Positions 48,371-57,805 are shown, numbered from the stretch's first letter. The stretch: DNA of 64,000 nt from Bacteroidales bacterium UBA4893 (GCA_002399025.1 DHCV01000040.1:27269-91268), one strand, 5' to 3'. A program made the numbers and translations. Notes: generated by a model from the letters alone, not told the origin.

Positions 48371-49642
48371 TTGATAAAGAACATTATACATACCCTTTTT
48401 GCAAAGTCAATAACCTCGATTGCAGGACTCCTAACCATAGTTTTAGTGAGTCAATATCTTGGTGCCACAGGCAAAGGAGAGCAGTCAATATTTCTCTTTA
48501 ACATCGTTTTACTACTGCTGATTGCAACACTCGTGGGTAACACAACCCTAATATATCTAACACCAAGACATAGTTTCTCCAACATATTCTTCCCTTCCCT
48601 AATATGGACAATCGGCTCGTTGTCAGTGCTTTTCCTTGTGTTCTGGATGTTCAAAATCCCCATAATAACATACCCAAAACAGCTTTTTTGCATAACATTT
48701 ATGGCTGCTCTGAGCGAAACAAACGCCAATATACTCATTGGAAAAGAGAGGATTAGACAGGCAAATATTCTCAAACTAATTAGCCCAACAGCATCAATCA
48801 TATACATTATTATACTCATAACATTGGGACGATTTAGCACAATCACACACTACATAACCTCCCTTTTGATAGGCTACGGCTTGAGTTTGGTCTATGGAAT
48901 CTACCTTCTTAGAGACGAATACAAGACAATTCGAGCCCAAGAAATCCTCAACCTAAGGATTTTCAAAGACCTTTTCGCACTCGGCTTCATCAAGCAAATA
49001 GGCAACCTAACCCAACAACTCAACGCCCGAATGTCCTATTACCTAATCGCCATTTATTCAACCAAAGAGGCTCTGGGCGTCTTTTCCAACTCCATAAGTC
49101 TTACAGAATCAACCCTTCTCTTCTCCTCCAGCCTTGCATTAGTTCAGTATTCGCGACTCTCCAATACCCAAGACCATGCTTACTCAAAAGCTCTAACCCT
49201 ATTGCTCACTAAGACCAATCTCACCCTATCACTACTCGCACTTGCCACCTTTGCACTCCTGCCCCAAAGCTTCTATATCCTCGTTTTCGGAGCCGAATTT
49301 TCCCAAATCAAACCCATAATACAACTCCTTTTGCTGGGCGTATTACTTCTCAACACCACAACAACCTTCACTCAATACTTCGCCTCAAAAGGGAATTTTC
49401 ATATCTCGACAATAGCCTCATCCATAGGACTTATTCCCACATTCCTACTCGGCATAACCCTCATTCCAAACTACGGAATTGTTGGAGCAGCCATCTCAAC
49501 CACAGCCTCCTACACTCTCATTTTCCTCATAGAGTACCACTATTTTCGCCGTATGACCAATAGCAAAATCAAGGATTTCATCCCCCAAAAGCAAGACCTC
49601 CAACACATTAAACACCTGATTAGCTCAATCAAAAAGAAATAA
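48371..49642 (+). CDS. Polysaccharide/oligosaccharide flippase (Wzx-like, MOP superfamily)
   Basis: 423 residues with about 12 predicted membrane helices. The N-terminus SITSIAGLLTIVLVSQYLGA followed by TGKGEQSIFLFN is the typical start of Wzx/MATE-like exporters, and the second half includes FSQIKPIIQLLLLGVLLLNT and NYGIVGAAISTTASYTLIF. Likely moves an undecaprenyl-linked glycan across the inner membrane. It opens with TTG (48371), with no ATG nearby. Codons are visibly richer in C than in the neighbouring kdsD start or nqr genes, a possible sign of transfer. It is a single gene, without glycosyltransferases around it. Confidence 0.82.
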   Translation: MIKNIIHTLFAKSITSIAGLLTIVLVSQYLGATGKGEQSIFLFNIVLLLLIATLVGNTTLIYLTPRHSFSNIFFPSLIWTIGSLSVLFLVFWMFKIPIITYPKQLFCITFMAALSETNANILIGKERIRQANILKLISPTASIIYIIILITLGRFSTITHYITSLLIGYGLSLVYGIYLLRDEYKTIRAQEILNLRIFKDLFALGFIKQIGNLTQQLNARMSYYLIAIYSTKEALGVFSNSISLTESTLLFSSSLALVQYSRLSNTQDHAYSKALTLLLTKTNLTLSLLALATFALLPQSFYILVFGAEFSQIKPIIQLLLLGVLLLNTTTTFTQYFASKGNFHISTIASSIGLIPTFLLGITLIPNYGIVGAAISTTASYTLIFLIEYHYFRRMTNSKIKDFIPQKQDLQHIKHLISSIKKK

Positions 49643-49846
49643 TCAAGGATTAAAATTATGGAGTTTTAATCACAAAATTAAAGACATTAATGTCCTTAAA
49701 GACCTTAATGTCCTTACTGTCTTAAGGAGTTGAGCTCCAAATATCTATGATATAGGAGTAGTATATCGACGATACTTATACTGAATATAAGTAATATGCT
49801 TATATTAAAATCCTAAAACTTAACCCTTAAACCTTCAACACGAAGT

Positions 49847-50863
49847 TTACTCACTCGTTTCTTGAAGTTTAAGGTTGGGTGTTGTGAAGGTTTTGTACTG
49901 ATTGTCTTCAAAATAGATGAAGTGTGCTTTGAGGTTTGGGTGGGCGGAAAGGAAGGTTTTGCTACTATCCAACCCCATAACCAATAGGGCTGTTGCTAAG
50001 CCATCACATAGGGTTGCCGAGCTATCCACCACCGAAACAGAGAGCAAATTATGCCTAACACTCTTGCCTGTGAAAGGGTCAATTGCGTGAGAATAGCGAT
50101 TGCCAAGCGAGTCTTGGTAGTACTTGCGATAGCTTCCTGAGGTTACGATTGCCTCGTCTTTTAGCTTCAAAAAGGTCTTGTAGGAGCGCTCGGAAAGGCT
50201 GTTTTGGGCAGGCTGTTCGATGCCACAGAGCCAGCTTTCCCCCTTTTCTTTGGTGCCGCTTGCCCGTACCTCCCCCCCAATATCAACGATAAAATTAGTT
50301 ATTCCCTTGCTTTTGAGCAGCCAAGAAACCTTATCGGTGGTGTATCCTTGTGCGATTGCGTTGAGGTCAATCTTTGTTTGAGGGTATGTCTTACGGAGTT
50401 TTCCATCCTCAATACTTATGGTTTTGTAGCCAACGTATTGGAGTAATGAATCTATGATTTCTTGGTTTAGGGGCTCTTGTTTCTTGGCTGCAAAGCCATG
50501 TTTTTCAACCAAAAGACCAATGGTACAATCAAGATATCCACCAGTGAGATGGGAGATTTTCTGGCTCCAATTCAAGCAATCAATAAAGAGAGAATCCAAG
50601 ATTGGGTCTTGATTTTGATTGATTTTGTTAATTAAACTTCCCTCTTTCCAAAGAGACAAAGAGTTGTCTATCTGTGTCAAAAGCGTTGTAATCTCTTCTT
50701 TAACTCCTCGATTTTGACCCTCATTTGCGAGGTAAACGATATGGTAATAGCTTCCTTGGGCGATTCCGTCAAGGGTATATTTGGTAGTCTTTTCCTTGTT
50801 GCAGGAGAGGAAAAACAGCGTGCAGAGGGCTAAAAGTGCAGGAAAAAGACTATTGGTTTTCAA
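49847..50863 (-). CDS. apbE: FAD:protein FMN transferase, ApbE lipoprotein
   Basis: Attaches FMN covalently to Thr in SGAT-type motifs, for example of NqrB and NqrC. 338 residues from a TTG start at 50861-50863 that opens a good lipoprotein signal (KTNSLFPALLALCTLFFLSC). Family motifs: DGIAQGSYYHIVY, GGYLDCTIGLLVEKHGF, IDLNAIAQGYTTDKVSWLLK, VDIGGEVRASG, SHAIDPFTGKSVRHNLLSVS and DSATLCDGLATALLVMGLD, the last with the metal-binding Asp. A longer frame reaches an ATG at 50947, but it would overlap the TPR gene by 98 bp and bury the signal peptide. With the TTG the overlap is 14 bp. The nqr operon 20 kb away gives it clear targets. Confidence 0.88.
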   Translation of the reverse strand: MKTNSLFPALLALCTLFFLSCNKEKTTKYTLDGIAQGSYYHIVYLANEGQNRGVKEEITTLLTQIDNSLSLWKEGSLINKINQNQDPILDSLFIDCLNWSQKISHLTGGYLDCTIGLLVEKHGFAAKKQEPLNQEIIDSLLQYVGYKTISIEDGKLRKTYPQTKIDLNAIAQGYTTDKVSWLLKSKGITNFIVDIGGEVRASGTKEKGESWLCGIEQPAQNSLSERSYKTFLKLKDEAIVTSGSYRKYYQDSLGNRYSHAIDPFTGKSVRHNLLSVSVVDSSATLCDGLATALLVMGLDSSKTFLSAHPNLKAHFIYFEDNQYKTFTTPNLKLQETSE

Positions 50864-52439
50864 GAGCTTTGAGTATTTCTTCGTAGTGTTGGACAACAAC
50901 AGGACTCCAGTTTTCCTTTTGGGAAATGATGTTTTGCATTGCCTCATACGCCTTTTTATAGTCCTTTTTCTTAAAGAGTATCCATGCGTAAGTGTCGATA
51001 TAGGTAGGCATTTGTGGGAATTTCTCCACCACTTTCTCCGCCATTTGTAGTGCCTTATCGAGGTCTTTGTCCTCTTCGGAAAGGTAGTATGCGTAGTTAT
51101 TTAGCACGATATAGTTGTTGGGATTCATCTTTAGAGCTTTGTCAAAATAGGCAAATGCCTTGTCTGAAGCCTTGATTTCGTAGTGTGCATGAGCAAGATT
51201 TATGTAAAACTCTTCGAACAAAACTGTATCCGAAATCACCAATTCTAACCCCTGCTCAAGGGTTTCAATAGCCTCATTATAGTCCTTTTTATACATTTGA
51301 TTTGCCCCAAGCAGTAGGTATGGAATGGGCTGTTCGGGGTAAAGTTCTATCGTTTTCTTAGCGTACACAATCAAGCTATCTGATGCTCCCAAGTTGCTTT
51401 GGGCAAACAAAAGACTTTGATATATGGGGTAACTATTGGGCTGTTGAGACTTAGGAATGTTGCCCAATTCGATAGCGGTTTTAAGACTTTCCACTGCCTT
51501 TTGGTAGTCTTCCACCTGGCTATAACCCGTTGAGAGGAGTTCCCAAATACTCTTTTCCATAGGGTATTGCTTCGATAGCTTCTTAAGAAGTTCAAAGAAA
51601 TGGGTGAAATCCTCTTGGTTTGAGTCAGCCGTTTTCCCATAAACAGCAATCAGAACCTGAAGTTTTGTATTGTAGTCAAGCTCCGTGTTGCTGATGGACT
51701 TTTCGAGGTTTGAGAAGGTCTTTTCCCTCTCTCCCTGAATAAGATAATAGTTAGCTAAAGAGGCATGAATATAGGGATCGGAAGGGTCTAACTCCTCAAT
51801 CTTCTGATAGTACTTAAGGGCAGTTTGATAATCTCTTTTCTTCATATTTTTCTCTGCAAATATGGCGTAATACTGCTTCTTAATCGCTGTTAATTCCTTG
51901 TCGGACTTCCATTTCTTCTCTATCCTTTCGAGGGTTTTGAGGGAGTTATTTTCGTCGGATGCTTGGGTATAAAGTTGTAGTAATTGAAGGTAATAATCCT
52001 TCTCTTCGGGTTCCAAAACAATCAATTCCTCAAGCACTTTAGCAGCATTCACGTAGTCAGACAAGATTAGATATATCTCAGCTTTCTGCATTATGTACCA
52101 CTTGTTTCGGGGTTGTAGGTCTATTGCCTTTTGCGTTAAATCTATCGCACTCTTCACATCCTTCCTATTAAAAAGAATACTTGCCTTCTCAAAATAGGCA
52201 GCAGCGTAGTTGGGGTTTGCAGAAATCACCTGGTCAAAAAGCTCAATTGCCTTATCCTGATTGCCCAATTGTTTCTGAGTGCAAGCATCCAAAAACACCC
52301 CATCAATCTTCAAGTCGTTGATTGAATATTCTTTATTTGAGGGGTTTGAATCTCCTTTTGATGATTTCTTTGTTGAGCCGCATGACCCCAAGAAAAGCAA
52401 AAAGGCGAATAGAAAAGCAAAGTTTTTTAGTCCTCTCAT
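50850..52439 (-). CDS. TPR-repeat lipoprotein
   Basis: 529 residues: lipoprotein signal (FAFLFAFLLFLGSC, Cys20), a Ser/Lys-rich linker, then about 12 tetratricopeptide repeats covering residues 45-525 (for example AIELFDQVISANPNYAAAYF, AIDLTQKAIDLQPRNKWYIM, ALKYYQKIEELDPSDPYIHA). It is probably a periplasm-facing scaffold at a membrane. Family members in Bacteroidota are uncharacterised. It overlaps the nucleotidyltransferase by 4 bp (ATGA) and apbE by 14 bp, so three genes form one operon. Confidence 0.83.
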   Translation of the reverse strand: MRGLKNFAFLFAFLLFLGSCGSTKKSSKGDSNPSNKEYSINDLKIDGVFLDACTQKQLGNQDKAIELFDQVISANPNYAAAYFEKASILFNRKDVKSAIDLTQKAIDLQPRNKWYIMQKAEIYLILSDYVNAAKVLEELIVLEPEEKDYYLQLLQLYTQASDENNSLKTLERIEKKWKSDKELTAIKKQYYAIFAEKNMKKRDYQTALKYYQKIEELDPSDPYIHASLANYYLIQGEREKTFSNLEKSISNTELDYNTKLQVLIAVYGKTADSNQEDFTHFFELLKKLSKQYPMEKSIWELLSTGYSQVEDYQKAVESLKTAIELGNIPKSQQPNSYPIYQSLLFAQSNLGASDSLIVYAKKTIELYPEQPIPYLLLGANQMYKKDYNEAIETLEQGLELVISDTVLFEEFYINLAHAHYEIKASDKAFAYFDKALKMNPNNYIVLNNYAYYLSEEDKDLDKALQMAEKVVEKFPQMPTYIDTYAWILFKKKDYKKAYEAMQNIISQKENWSPVVVQHYEEILKALENQ

Positions 52440-53461
52440 AGCTTAATTTCTGAATAGTCGCCGAGGTTTAGCTCAGTCTCAATAGAGGTTTCTGTATTTC
52501 TGTTTTCAACTCTCACGTAGCTTCCAAGCATGGAATTGGAGAATGAAACCTTCGAAATAGTGCATGAGTTTTGAATAATTGAGTTGCTGATTTCGGCATC
52601 TTCAACCCTTGTATTTTCCCCAATCGAAACGTGTGGACCGACCTTTGAGTTGATTATTTTCGTTCCTTTGGCAATATAGCAAGGAGGAATTATCACCGAA
52701 TTAACGAGATCAATCTCCCTTCCAATCAAACTTTCCTTATCTTTCTTTAACTCAAGAACTCTTTGGTTAGTGTTCACAGTTGCGTTCTTGTTTCCACAAT
52801 CCAACCACTCCTTAACGTCGTTAGTAACAAACTTCAAGCCCTTGTCGAGCATGTTTTGAAGAGCATCCGTAAGCTGAAACTCCCCTTGTTTGTTGATATT
52901 ATTGTCTATTAAGTACTGCAGTTCTTGGCGTAAATTTTCCCCATCGAGGAAGTAGTAAATCCCAATAATCGCCTCATCGGACACAAAAACCTTTGGTTTC
53001 TCAACAAACCCATCTATGATTCCTTCGGAGTTTTTCTTCACTACGCCGAATGCGGAAGGGTCTTTCACCTTATGCGTCCAGATTACTCCATCTCTCTGAG
53101 TGTCCAATTTGAACCCAGCATCAAAAAGAGTATCTGCAAATGCAACGGTAACTTTTCCCCTCAAACTCTCCTTTGCACAAAGAATTGCATGAGCAGTTCC
53201 GAGTGGTTCATCTTGATAGTATATCCTCCCTTTCGCCCCCAATCTATTAGCAATTTCAATCAATCTATCTTCCACTTCCTTCCCAAAATCACCAATAATA
53301 AATCCTATCTCATCCACCTTTTCGTTACAAACCTCAACAATATCCTCACATAAACGTTCAACTATAGGCTTTCCAGCAACCTTAATAAGGGGCTTTGGAA
53401 CGCTTAAAGTATGAGGACGCATTCTCTTGCCCATGCCAGCCATTGGGATAACTATATTCAT
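52436..53461 (-). CDS. Sugar-phosphate nucleotidyltransferase with C-terminal left-handed beta-helix
   Basis: 341 residues. N-terminal NTP-transferase fold: MNIVIPMAGMGKRMRPHTLS with the signature GxGxRMxP, VPKPLIKVAGKPIVERL, YYQDEPLGTAHAILCAKESL and VEKPKVFVSDEAIIGIYYF. The C-terminal 90 residues are hexapeptide-like (YIAKGTKIINSKVGPHVSIG, ENTRVEDAEISNSIIQNSC). The enzyme activates a sugar 1-phosphate, probably with dTTP or UTP; the exact sugar is not evident. First gene of the operon with the TPR lipoprotein and apbE, with a TACTTTTG box 42 bp upstream. Confidence 0.88.
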   Translation of the reverse strand: MNIVIPMAGMGKRMRPHTLSVPKPLIKVAGKPIVERLCEDIVEVCNEKVDEIGFIIGDFGKEVEDRLIEIANRLGAKGRIYYQDEPLGTAHAILCAKESLRGKVTVAFADTLFDAGFKLDTQRDGVIWTHKVKDPSAFGVVKKNSEGIIDGFVEKPKVFVSDEAIIGIYYFLDGENLRQELQYLIDNNINKQGEFQLTDALQNMLDKGLKFVTNDVKEWLDCGNKNATVNTNQRVLELKKDKESLIGREIDLVNSVIIPPCYIAKGTKIINSKVGPHVSIGENTRVEDAEISNSIIQNSCTISKVSFSNSMLGSYVRVENRNTETSIETELNLGDYSEIKL

Positions 53462-53502
53462 ATCTATATCTCTGTTTTTTTAATTTGATAAATAATAGAC
53501 TA

Positions 53503-53510
53503 CAAAAGTA
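53503..53510 (-). promoter_or_regulatory. -7 box of the nucleotidyltransferase operon
   Basis: Minus-strand TACTTTTG fits TAnnTTTG, 42 bp upstream of the ATG. No clear -33 TTTG is present. Confidence 0.5.
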
Positions 53511-53596
53511 CAAAAAATAATAAACTAATTAGAATTAACGTTAACTAAATGTTTTTTTGTAATTTTACCCACTCAATAAAATAGCCAAATAATATA

Positions 53597-55114
53597 ATGT
53601 ATAAAACTAAAAAGCTGAAACTCTTAATAATTATCCTTTTGCTACCCTTTGTTTCTTTCTCTCAAAAAGAATCAGAGCTAAATGTAATTCGTAACTTTGA
53701 AAGTAATTTTGATTCACTTCTCACTTCTTTCTATATTAAACAAAATACAAGAGTAACCAAAGCTAATTACGAAAAAGCCTCAGACAATCTATGTCCTCCA
53801 ACATCAGTGAGTAATGTTTCTGACTCAATAATTGCCAAACGCCTTAGTGCTTTACCAAGTGCCATTGAACTAACATATAATAAGCAGGTAAGGAATATTA
53901 TTGAATATTATATTGACAAAGGAGGGGCAAGAGTGGGAGTAATGCTCGGACTTAGCAAATACTATTTCCCTATCTTTGAAGCCATACTCGATGAATATTC
54001 TGTGCCACATGAGTTAAAATACTTGGTCGTAATAGAGTCAGCACTAAATCCAAATGCAGTTTCAAGAGCTGGAGCAACAGGGCTTTGGCAATTTATGTAT
54101 TCTACTGGAAGGATGTATGATTTGAGGATAAATGCCAATGTTGATGATAGGAAAGACCCTTTGAAATCAACCGTAGCAGCAGCTCGTTATCTTAAAGATC
54201 TTCATAGAATTTATGGAGATTGGCAATTGGCATTAGCTGCCTATAACTGTGGACCAGGAAACGTCAATAAAGCCATTAGGCGTTCAGGCAAAAGAGATTT
54301 CTGGGGTATATATAACTTTCTTCCAAGAGAAACAAGAGGATATGTACCTGCCTACATTGCAGCTTGCTATGTTATGAACTACTATAAGGAACATAATATT
54401 ACACCAGCAGTTTTGTCCAAACCAATTGCAACAGACACAGTAAAGGTCAGAAGAGATATTCATTTTGAACAAATTGCAAGCGTCTTAGATATTTCTACAG
54501 ATCAGATAAAAGACCTTAATCCACAATACAAAAGAGATCTGATTTATGGCACACAAGACAATTATAGCCTTAAGCTTCCATTCCGTTATATCAACACCTT
54601 TATTAGTTTGGAGGATAGCATTGCAGAATATGAGAAAGAAAAGTATTTTGGACCAAATTGGGAAGAGAAAGAGTATATTACAAAAGAAGTTAAGCTAACA
54701 CACAAGGTTAGGAAGGGTGAAACCTGGTCTTCAATTGCTCGACGTTATGGAGTAAGCGTTAATAATCTGAGGCGTTGGAATGGAAATAAGAAGGTTTTGC
54801 AAAGAGGTAAGGTACTAAGTATTTACAAAACCCAAAAAGTAGAAGTTACTAAAAAGGACAAAGAAGAATCAAGTCCATTTACTGAGCAGACAACTGTTAG
54901 CAATGAGGAGGTAGTTCAGACAAATTCCAAACAAGTAACCGAAAAGCCCAAAGAAAACAAACCAAAGGCTCAGTATCATAAGGTAAAGAAAGGAGAAACC
55001 ATATCTTCAATTTCAAGAAAATATAATGTCCCAATGGATGATATTTTTAAGCTTAATAATATGAATAGGAAGAGATCAATCATTAAAATTGGTCAGAACC
55101 TAAGAGTAAGATAA
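53597..55114 (+). CDS. MltD-like lytic transglycosylase with two LysM domains
   Basis: Murein-cleaving enzyme acting in the periplasm. 505 residues: signal peptide (LLIIILLLPFVSFSQ), SLT domain (about 125-290) with the catalytic Glu in YLVVIESALNPNAVSRAGAT, GLWQFMYSTGRMYDL and LALAAYNCGPGNVNKAIRRS, then two LysM peptidoglycan-binding modules: HKVRKGETWSSIARRYGVSV near 373 and HKVKKGETISSISRKYNVPM near 457, joined by a Lys/Glu/Thr-rich linker. Full length and convergent with the MlaD-like gene across a long repeat array. Confidence 0.93.
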   Translation: MYKTKKLKLLIIILLLPFVSFSQKESELNVIRNFESNFDSLLTSFYIKQNTRVTKANYEKASDNLCPPTSVSNVSDSIIAKRLSALPSAIELTYNKQVRNIIEYYIDKGGARVGVMLGLSKYYFPIFEAILDEYSVPHELKYLVVIESALNPNAVSRAGATGLWQFMYSTGRMYDLRINANVDDRKDPLKSTVAAARYLKDLHRIYGDWQLALAAYNCGPGNVNKAIRRSGKRDFWGIYNFLPRETRGYVPAYIAACYVMNYYKEHNITPAVLSKPIATDTVKVRRDIHFEQIASVLDISTDQIKDLNPQYKRDLIYGTQDNYSLKLPFRYINTFISLEDSIAEYEKEKYFGPNWEEKEYITKEVKLTHKVRKGETWSSIARRYGVSVNNLRRWNGNKKVLQRGKVLSIYKTQKVEVTKKDKEESSPFTEQTTVSNEEVVQTNSKQVTEKPKENKPKAQYHKVKKGETISSISRKYNVPMDDIFKLNNMNRKRSIIKIGQNLRVR

Positions 55115-55140
55115 ACTTCACTACACTCTCACAAAGATTT

Positions 55141-55383
55141 CATGACTCCAAAACAGCCTTTTTGTGAGCTTAAACATCGTTTTTATGACACTTAAACGAA
55201 GAGTTTATGAACACGAAATGCCATTTCGTTGCGATGAAATGCCATCTCGTTATTTATGAAATGCCATCTCATTAAAACGAAATGGCATTTCGTTATCGTA
55301 AAAACGAAGTTTTAAGGTCAAGGAATCTTGATTTAAGGTCAAGAAAGCTTAGTTTTGAGCTCAATAATACTTAGTTTGTTGGG
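55141..55383. repeat. Long 21-bp-period array, about eleven units
   Basis: Largest array in the window. The central units start at 55215, 55236, 55258, 55279, 55300, 55321, 55342 and 55363 (spacing 21, 22, 21, 21, 21, 21, 21). Several share GAAATGCCATCTCGTTA, a palindrome-rich core because GAAATGCCATTTC is nearly self-complementary; later ones share TTTAAGGTCAAG. Upstream units (55141-55214) are looser. It fills most of the 409-bp gap between convergent genes; the rest (55384-55523) is plain AT-rich sequence. Confidence 0.85.
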
Positions 55384-55523
55384 GAATTAACTTGGATTAT
55401 GTGCCAATTTTTATTGTTTTTCATATAATTTAAGCATATTTCTTTTAATAAGACAAGGGTTTAATGCTTCCTTAGTTCTTAAAATTTGATTTAAGAGAAA
55501 TAGATTTTGCTGAAAATGGAAGA

Positions 55524-56471
55524 TTAAAATACGCTGAACTTTAGGTATCGCTTAGGGTTTTGCTTAATGTCTTCAATGAGTGCATCTAATTTTTTTGTAG
55601 AACTCTCTAAGTTCTTATAGAGTTTATCATCATTTATTAAAAGTCCAGCACTTCCTTCCCCTTTCTCAATGGAACGCATGGTCTTCGTTAGAGAAGTTAG
55701 GCTTTCATTAGCTTCTGTAATGGTTTTTCCCAAATTAGCCTTAGCTATTGTATCACTTATATTGCTAAAATTGTTGATTGCATTGGTTAGACTTTCATTA
55801 TTTTGTTTGAAATTTTCTGTTATGCTCTCTGCATTTGCAATTATAGTACTTATCCTCGCCTTTTCCTTATCCAATAAGCCATCAACTTCAATTGTTATGT
55901 TTTCTATGTTTTGGGTAAGTTGCTTTATGTTGTCAAGGCTTGCCTTAACATCATCCTGTGCTTTTTTGTCCAAAATATTATTAACACCAACAATTAATGT
56001 GTCTAAATTTGTCATTACACTATTTAGCTTAACTACAATTGGAGTGATATTGTCAGCCAATTGATCAATCATTCCATTTTCCTTTGCTGACTCAATCGTA
56101 TCCTTCCTGCGAAATGTCTCATTGCTAATGCCCATATTTATTTTCAGGGCTTTAGAGCCGAGCAAGTCCGACGAGAATATCATAATCTTAGAGTCTTTAG
56201 GAATCTTAATTTCGCTATCAACGGCTATCCAAACCAAAAATTTACTTGCCAATGGGTCAACATTCTTTATGTCTTTAATATATCCAACCTTCATTCCGTT
56301 GAGGTAAATATAATTAGACTTATATAGTCCTGAAACATCATCAAATACTGCGTAATAACTTGTTTCAACGTTGAAAAGATCTTGTCCTTTAAGGAACAAG
56401 ATTCCAAAATAAAGTACTAAAATAGATATTAACCCTATTATACCTATTTTATATTCTGTTTTAATTTTCAC
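55524..56471 (-). CDS. MlaD/MCE family lipid-transport protein
   Basis: 315 residues. One N-terminal membrane helix (IGIIGLISILVLYFGILFLK) and an MCE domain (about 35-110; YYAVFDDVSGLYKSNYIYLN, GMKVGYIKDI, SKIMIFSSDLLGSKALKIN) are followed by a long helical region (about 130-300). MCE proteins form hexameric rings that carry phospholipids between inner and outer membranes, usually with an MlaE permease and MlaF ATPase, not adjacent here. Its start is 4 bp after the stop of the amidase gene, so the two are co-transcribed, a common Bacteroidota pairing. Confidence 0.88.
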   Translation of the reverse strand: MKIKTEYKIGIIGLISILVLYFGILFLKGQDLFNVETSYYAVFDDVSGLYKSNYIYLNGMKVGYIKDIKNVDPLASKFLVWIAVDSEIKIPKDSKIMIFSSDLLGSKALKINMGISNETFRRKDTIESAKENGMIDQLADNITPIVVKLNSVMTNLDTLIVGVNNILDKKAQDDVKASLDNIKQLTQNIENITIEVDGLLDKEKARISTIIANAESITENFKQNNESLTNAINNFSNISDTIAKANLGKTITEANESLTSLTKTMRSIEKGEGSAGLLINDDKLYKNLESSTKKLDALIEDIKQNPKRYLKFSVF

Positions 56472-56475
56472 GATA

Positions 56476-57696
56476 TTATTTATTATTATTTTGTTCTATT
56501 TCTTTTGCCTTATCAAGGGTTATCCTCTCATTCTTATAGAAAATAACCACAAAAGCATCCTTATATCCTTTTCCCTTAAGTTTATTCCTATATTCATTTG
56601 CCTGACTAAAACTCTTAAAGTTGCCTGAAGTATATTTCCAAATCTTGTTATCAAAGTACATCCAAACATCATCCAAGCCTTTCAGTCTTGAGTCATTACT
56701 TGATATTTTATTCTTATCAACAAAGATTTGAACCCTATAAATAACTTCATTAGTTTCTCCTTCAACGGAAGTTGTATCTTTAGTTTTTTCTTGTTCAGCT
56801 TTTAATTTTTCTTCCTCTTCTCTCTTTCTTTTCTCTTTCTCCTTCTCCATTCTAATCTTCTCTTCTTCATCCTTAATTACCTTATGAGGAATTAAATCAG
56901 CAATATGAGGGGTGTCCATTCTCCTTCCTTCAATTTTGTTCTTATAGCTATAGATTGCTTGAAAGATTGAGGCAGCAATTTCGTATTGTCCTTTTTCTGT
57001 ATTTAAGTATTTTTCTTCTTTTTCGTTTGATATAAAACCAATTTCGGTCAATACTGCCGGAACAGAAGTTTTGTAAAGCACCAAATATGGTGCTTGCTTA
57101 ACACCTCTATCAAATAGCTTTGTGTTGGAGGTGAAGTGTTTTTGTATTTTGTCAGCAAGTGAAAGGCTTTGTTCTAAATAAGCATTCTGATAAAGAGCAA
57201 AGAAAATATTTGACTCAGGAGAGTTTGGGTCAAACCCATCATAGTTTTCTGCATAGTTAGCCTCAGTTAAAATATCAGCATTTTCTTTCTTTGCAGCCTC
57301 AATATTAGCTTGGGTTTTAGCAAGCCCCATAACAAAGGTTTCTGTTCCATTGGCATAAGGGTTCTTCGCAGCATTGCAATGAATGGAAATAAAAATATCT
57401 GCCTTTTCTTTGTTTGCAAGTTGGGAGCGTTTAATTAAATCAACATCAACATCCTTTGTTCTTGTATAAACAACCTTTACATCAGGGAGATGATTCTTAA
57501 TTAATTCACCTAACTTCAAGCTAACAGAAAGATTTATATCTTTTTCCAAACTTTTTCTGCCTTTTGCTCCTGGTTTATCTCCTCCATGACCTGGGTCAAT
57601 AACAACTTTTGACAACCTTGATGAATTTGTCTCCTGAGCAAAACCATAAGTCAGTACACCAAGCAAAACCAATAGTAGTATTGAAAGTTTTTTCAT
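56476..57696 (-). CDS. N-acetylmuramoyl-L-alanine amidase with C-terminal SPOR domain
   Basis: Zinc-dependent amidase_3 enzyme that cleaves the peptide from muramic acid at the septum. 406 residues from the ATG at 57696, which opens the signal peptide (LSILLLVLLGVLTYGFAQ). Catalytic motifs: VVIDPGHGGDKPGAKGRKSL, EKDINLSVSLKL, FISIHCNAAKN and VPAVLTEIGFISNEKEEKYL. A charged coiled-coil (KIRMEKEKEKRKREEEEK, about 265-300) links to a SPOR-like domain (IYRVQIFVDKNKISSND ... FKSFSQANEYRNKLKGKGYK) that would bind denuded glycan. It is followed by the MlaD-like gene. Confidence 0.93.
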   Translation of the reverse strand: MKKLSILLLVLLGVLTYGFAQETNSSRLSKVVIDPGHGGDKPGAKGRKSLEKDINLSVSLKLGELIKNHLPDVKVVYTRTKDVDVDLIKRSQLANKEKADIFISIHCNAAKNPYANGTETFVMGLAKTQANIEAAKKENADILTEANYAENYDGFDPNSPESNIFFALYQNAYLEQSLSLADKIQKHFTSNTKLFDRGVKQAPYLVLYKTSVPAVLTEIGFISNEKEEKYLNTEKGQYEIAASIFQAIYSYKNKIEGRRMDTPHIADLIPHKVIKDEEEKIRMEKEKEKRKREEEEKLKAEQEKTKDTTSVEGETNEVIYRVQIFVDKNKISSNDSRLKGLDDVWMYFDNKIWKYTSGNFKSFSQANEYRNKLKGKGYKDAFVVIFYKNERITLDKAKEIEQNNNK

Positions 57697-57755
57697 CTTA
57701 AAAGTCAAATTTATTTTAGTTTTCTCTTTATTCTTCAATTATGGGAATAAAACAT

Positions 57756-57763
57756 TATTTTTG
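57756..57763 (+). promoter_or_regulatory. -7 box of the LptD-like gene
   Basis: TATTTTTG, 42 bp before the proposed TTG start, in the divergent gap with the amidase gene. A -33 element is not clear. Confidence 0.5.
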
Positions 57764-57805
57764 CAAATTCGTTACAAAGATAAATAATTTATAAGAAATA
57801 GCAAC

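Noticed and set aside
48451..48846. 131-codon frame opposite the flippase gene
   Set aside because: Shadow of a membrane-protein gene; hydrophobicity on the opposite strand is expected from codon structure.
50864..50947. ATG at 50947 as the apbE start
   Set aside because: It overlaps the TPR gene by 98 bp and buries the lipoprotein signal; the TTG at 50863 gives a proper signal sequence.
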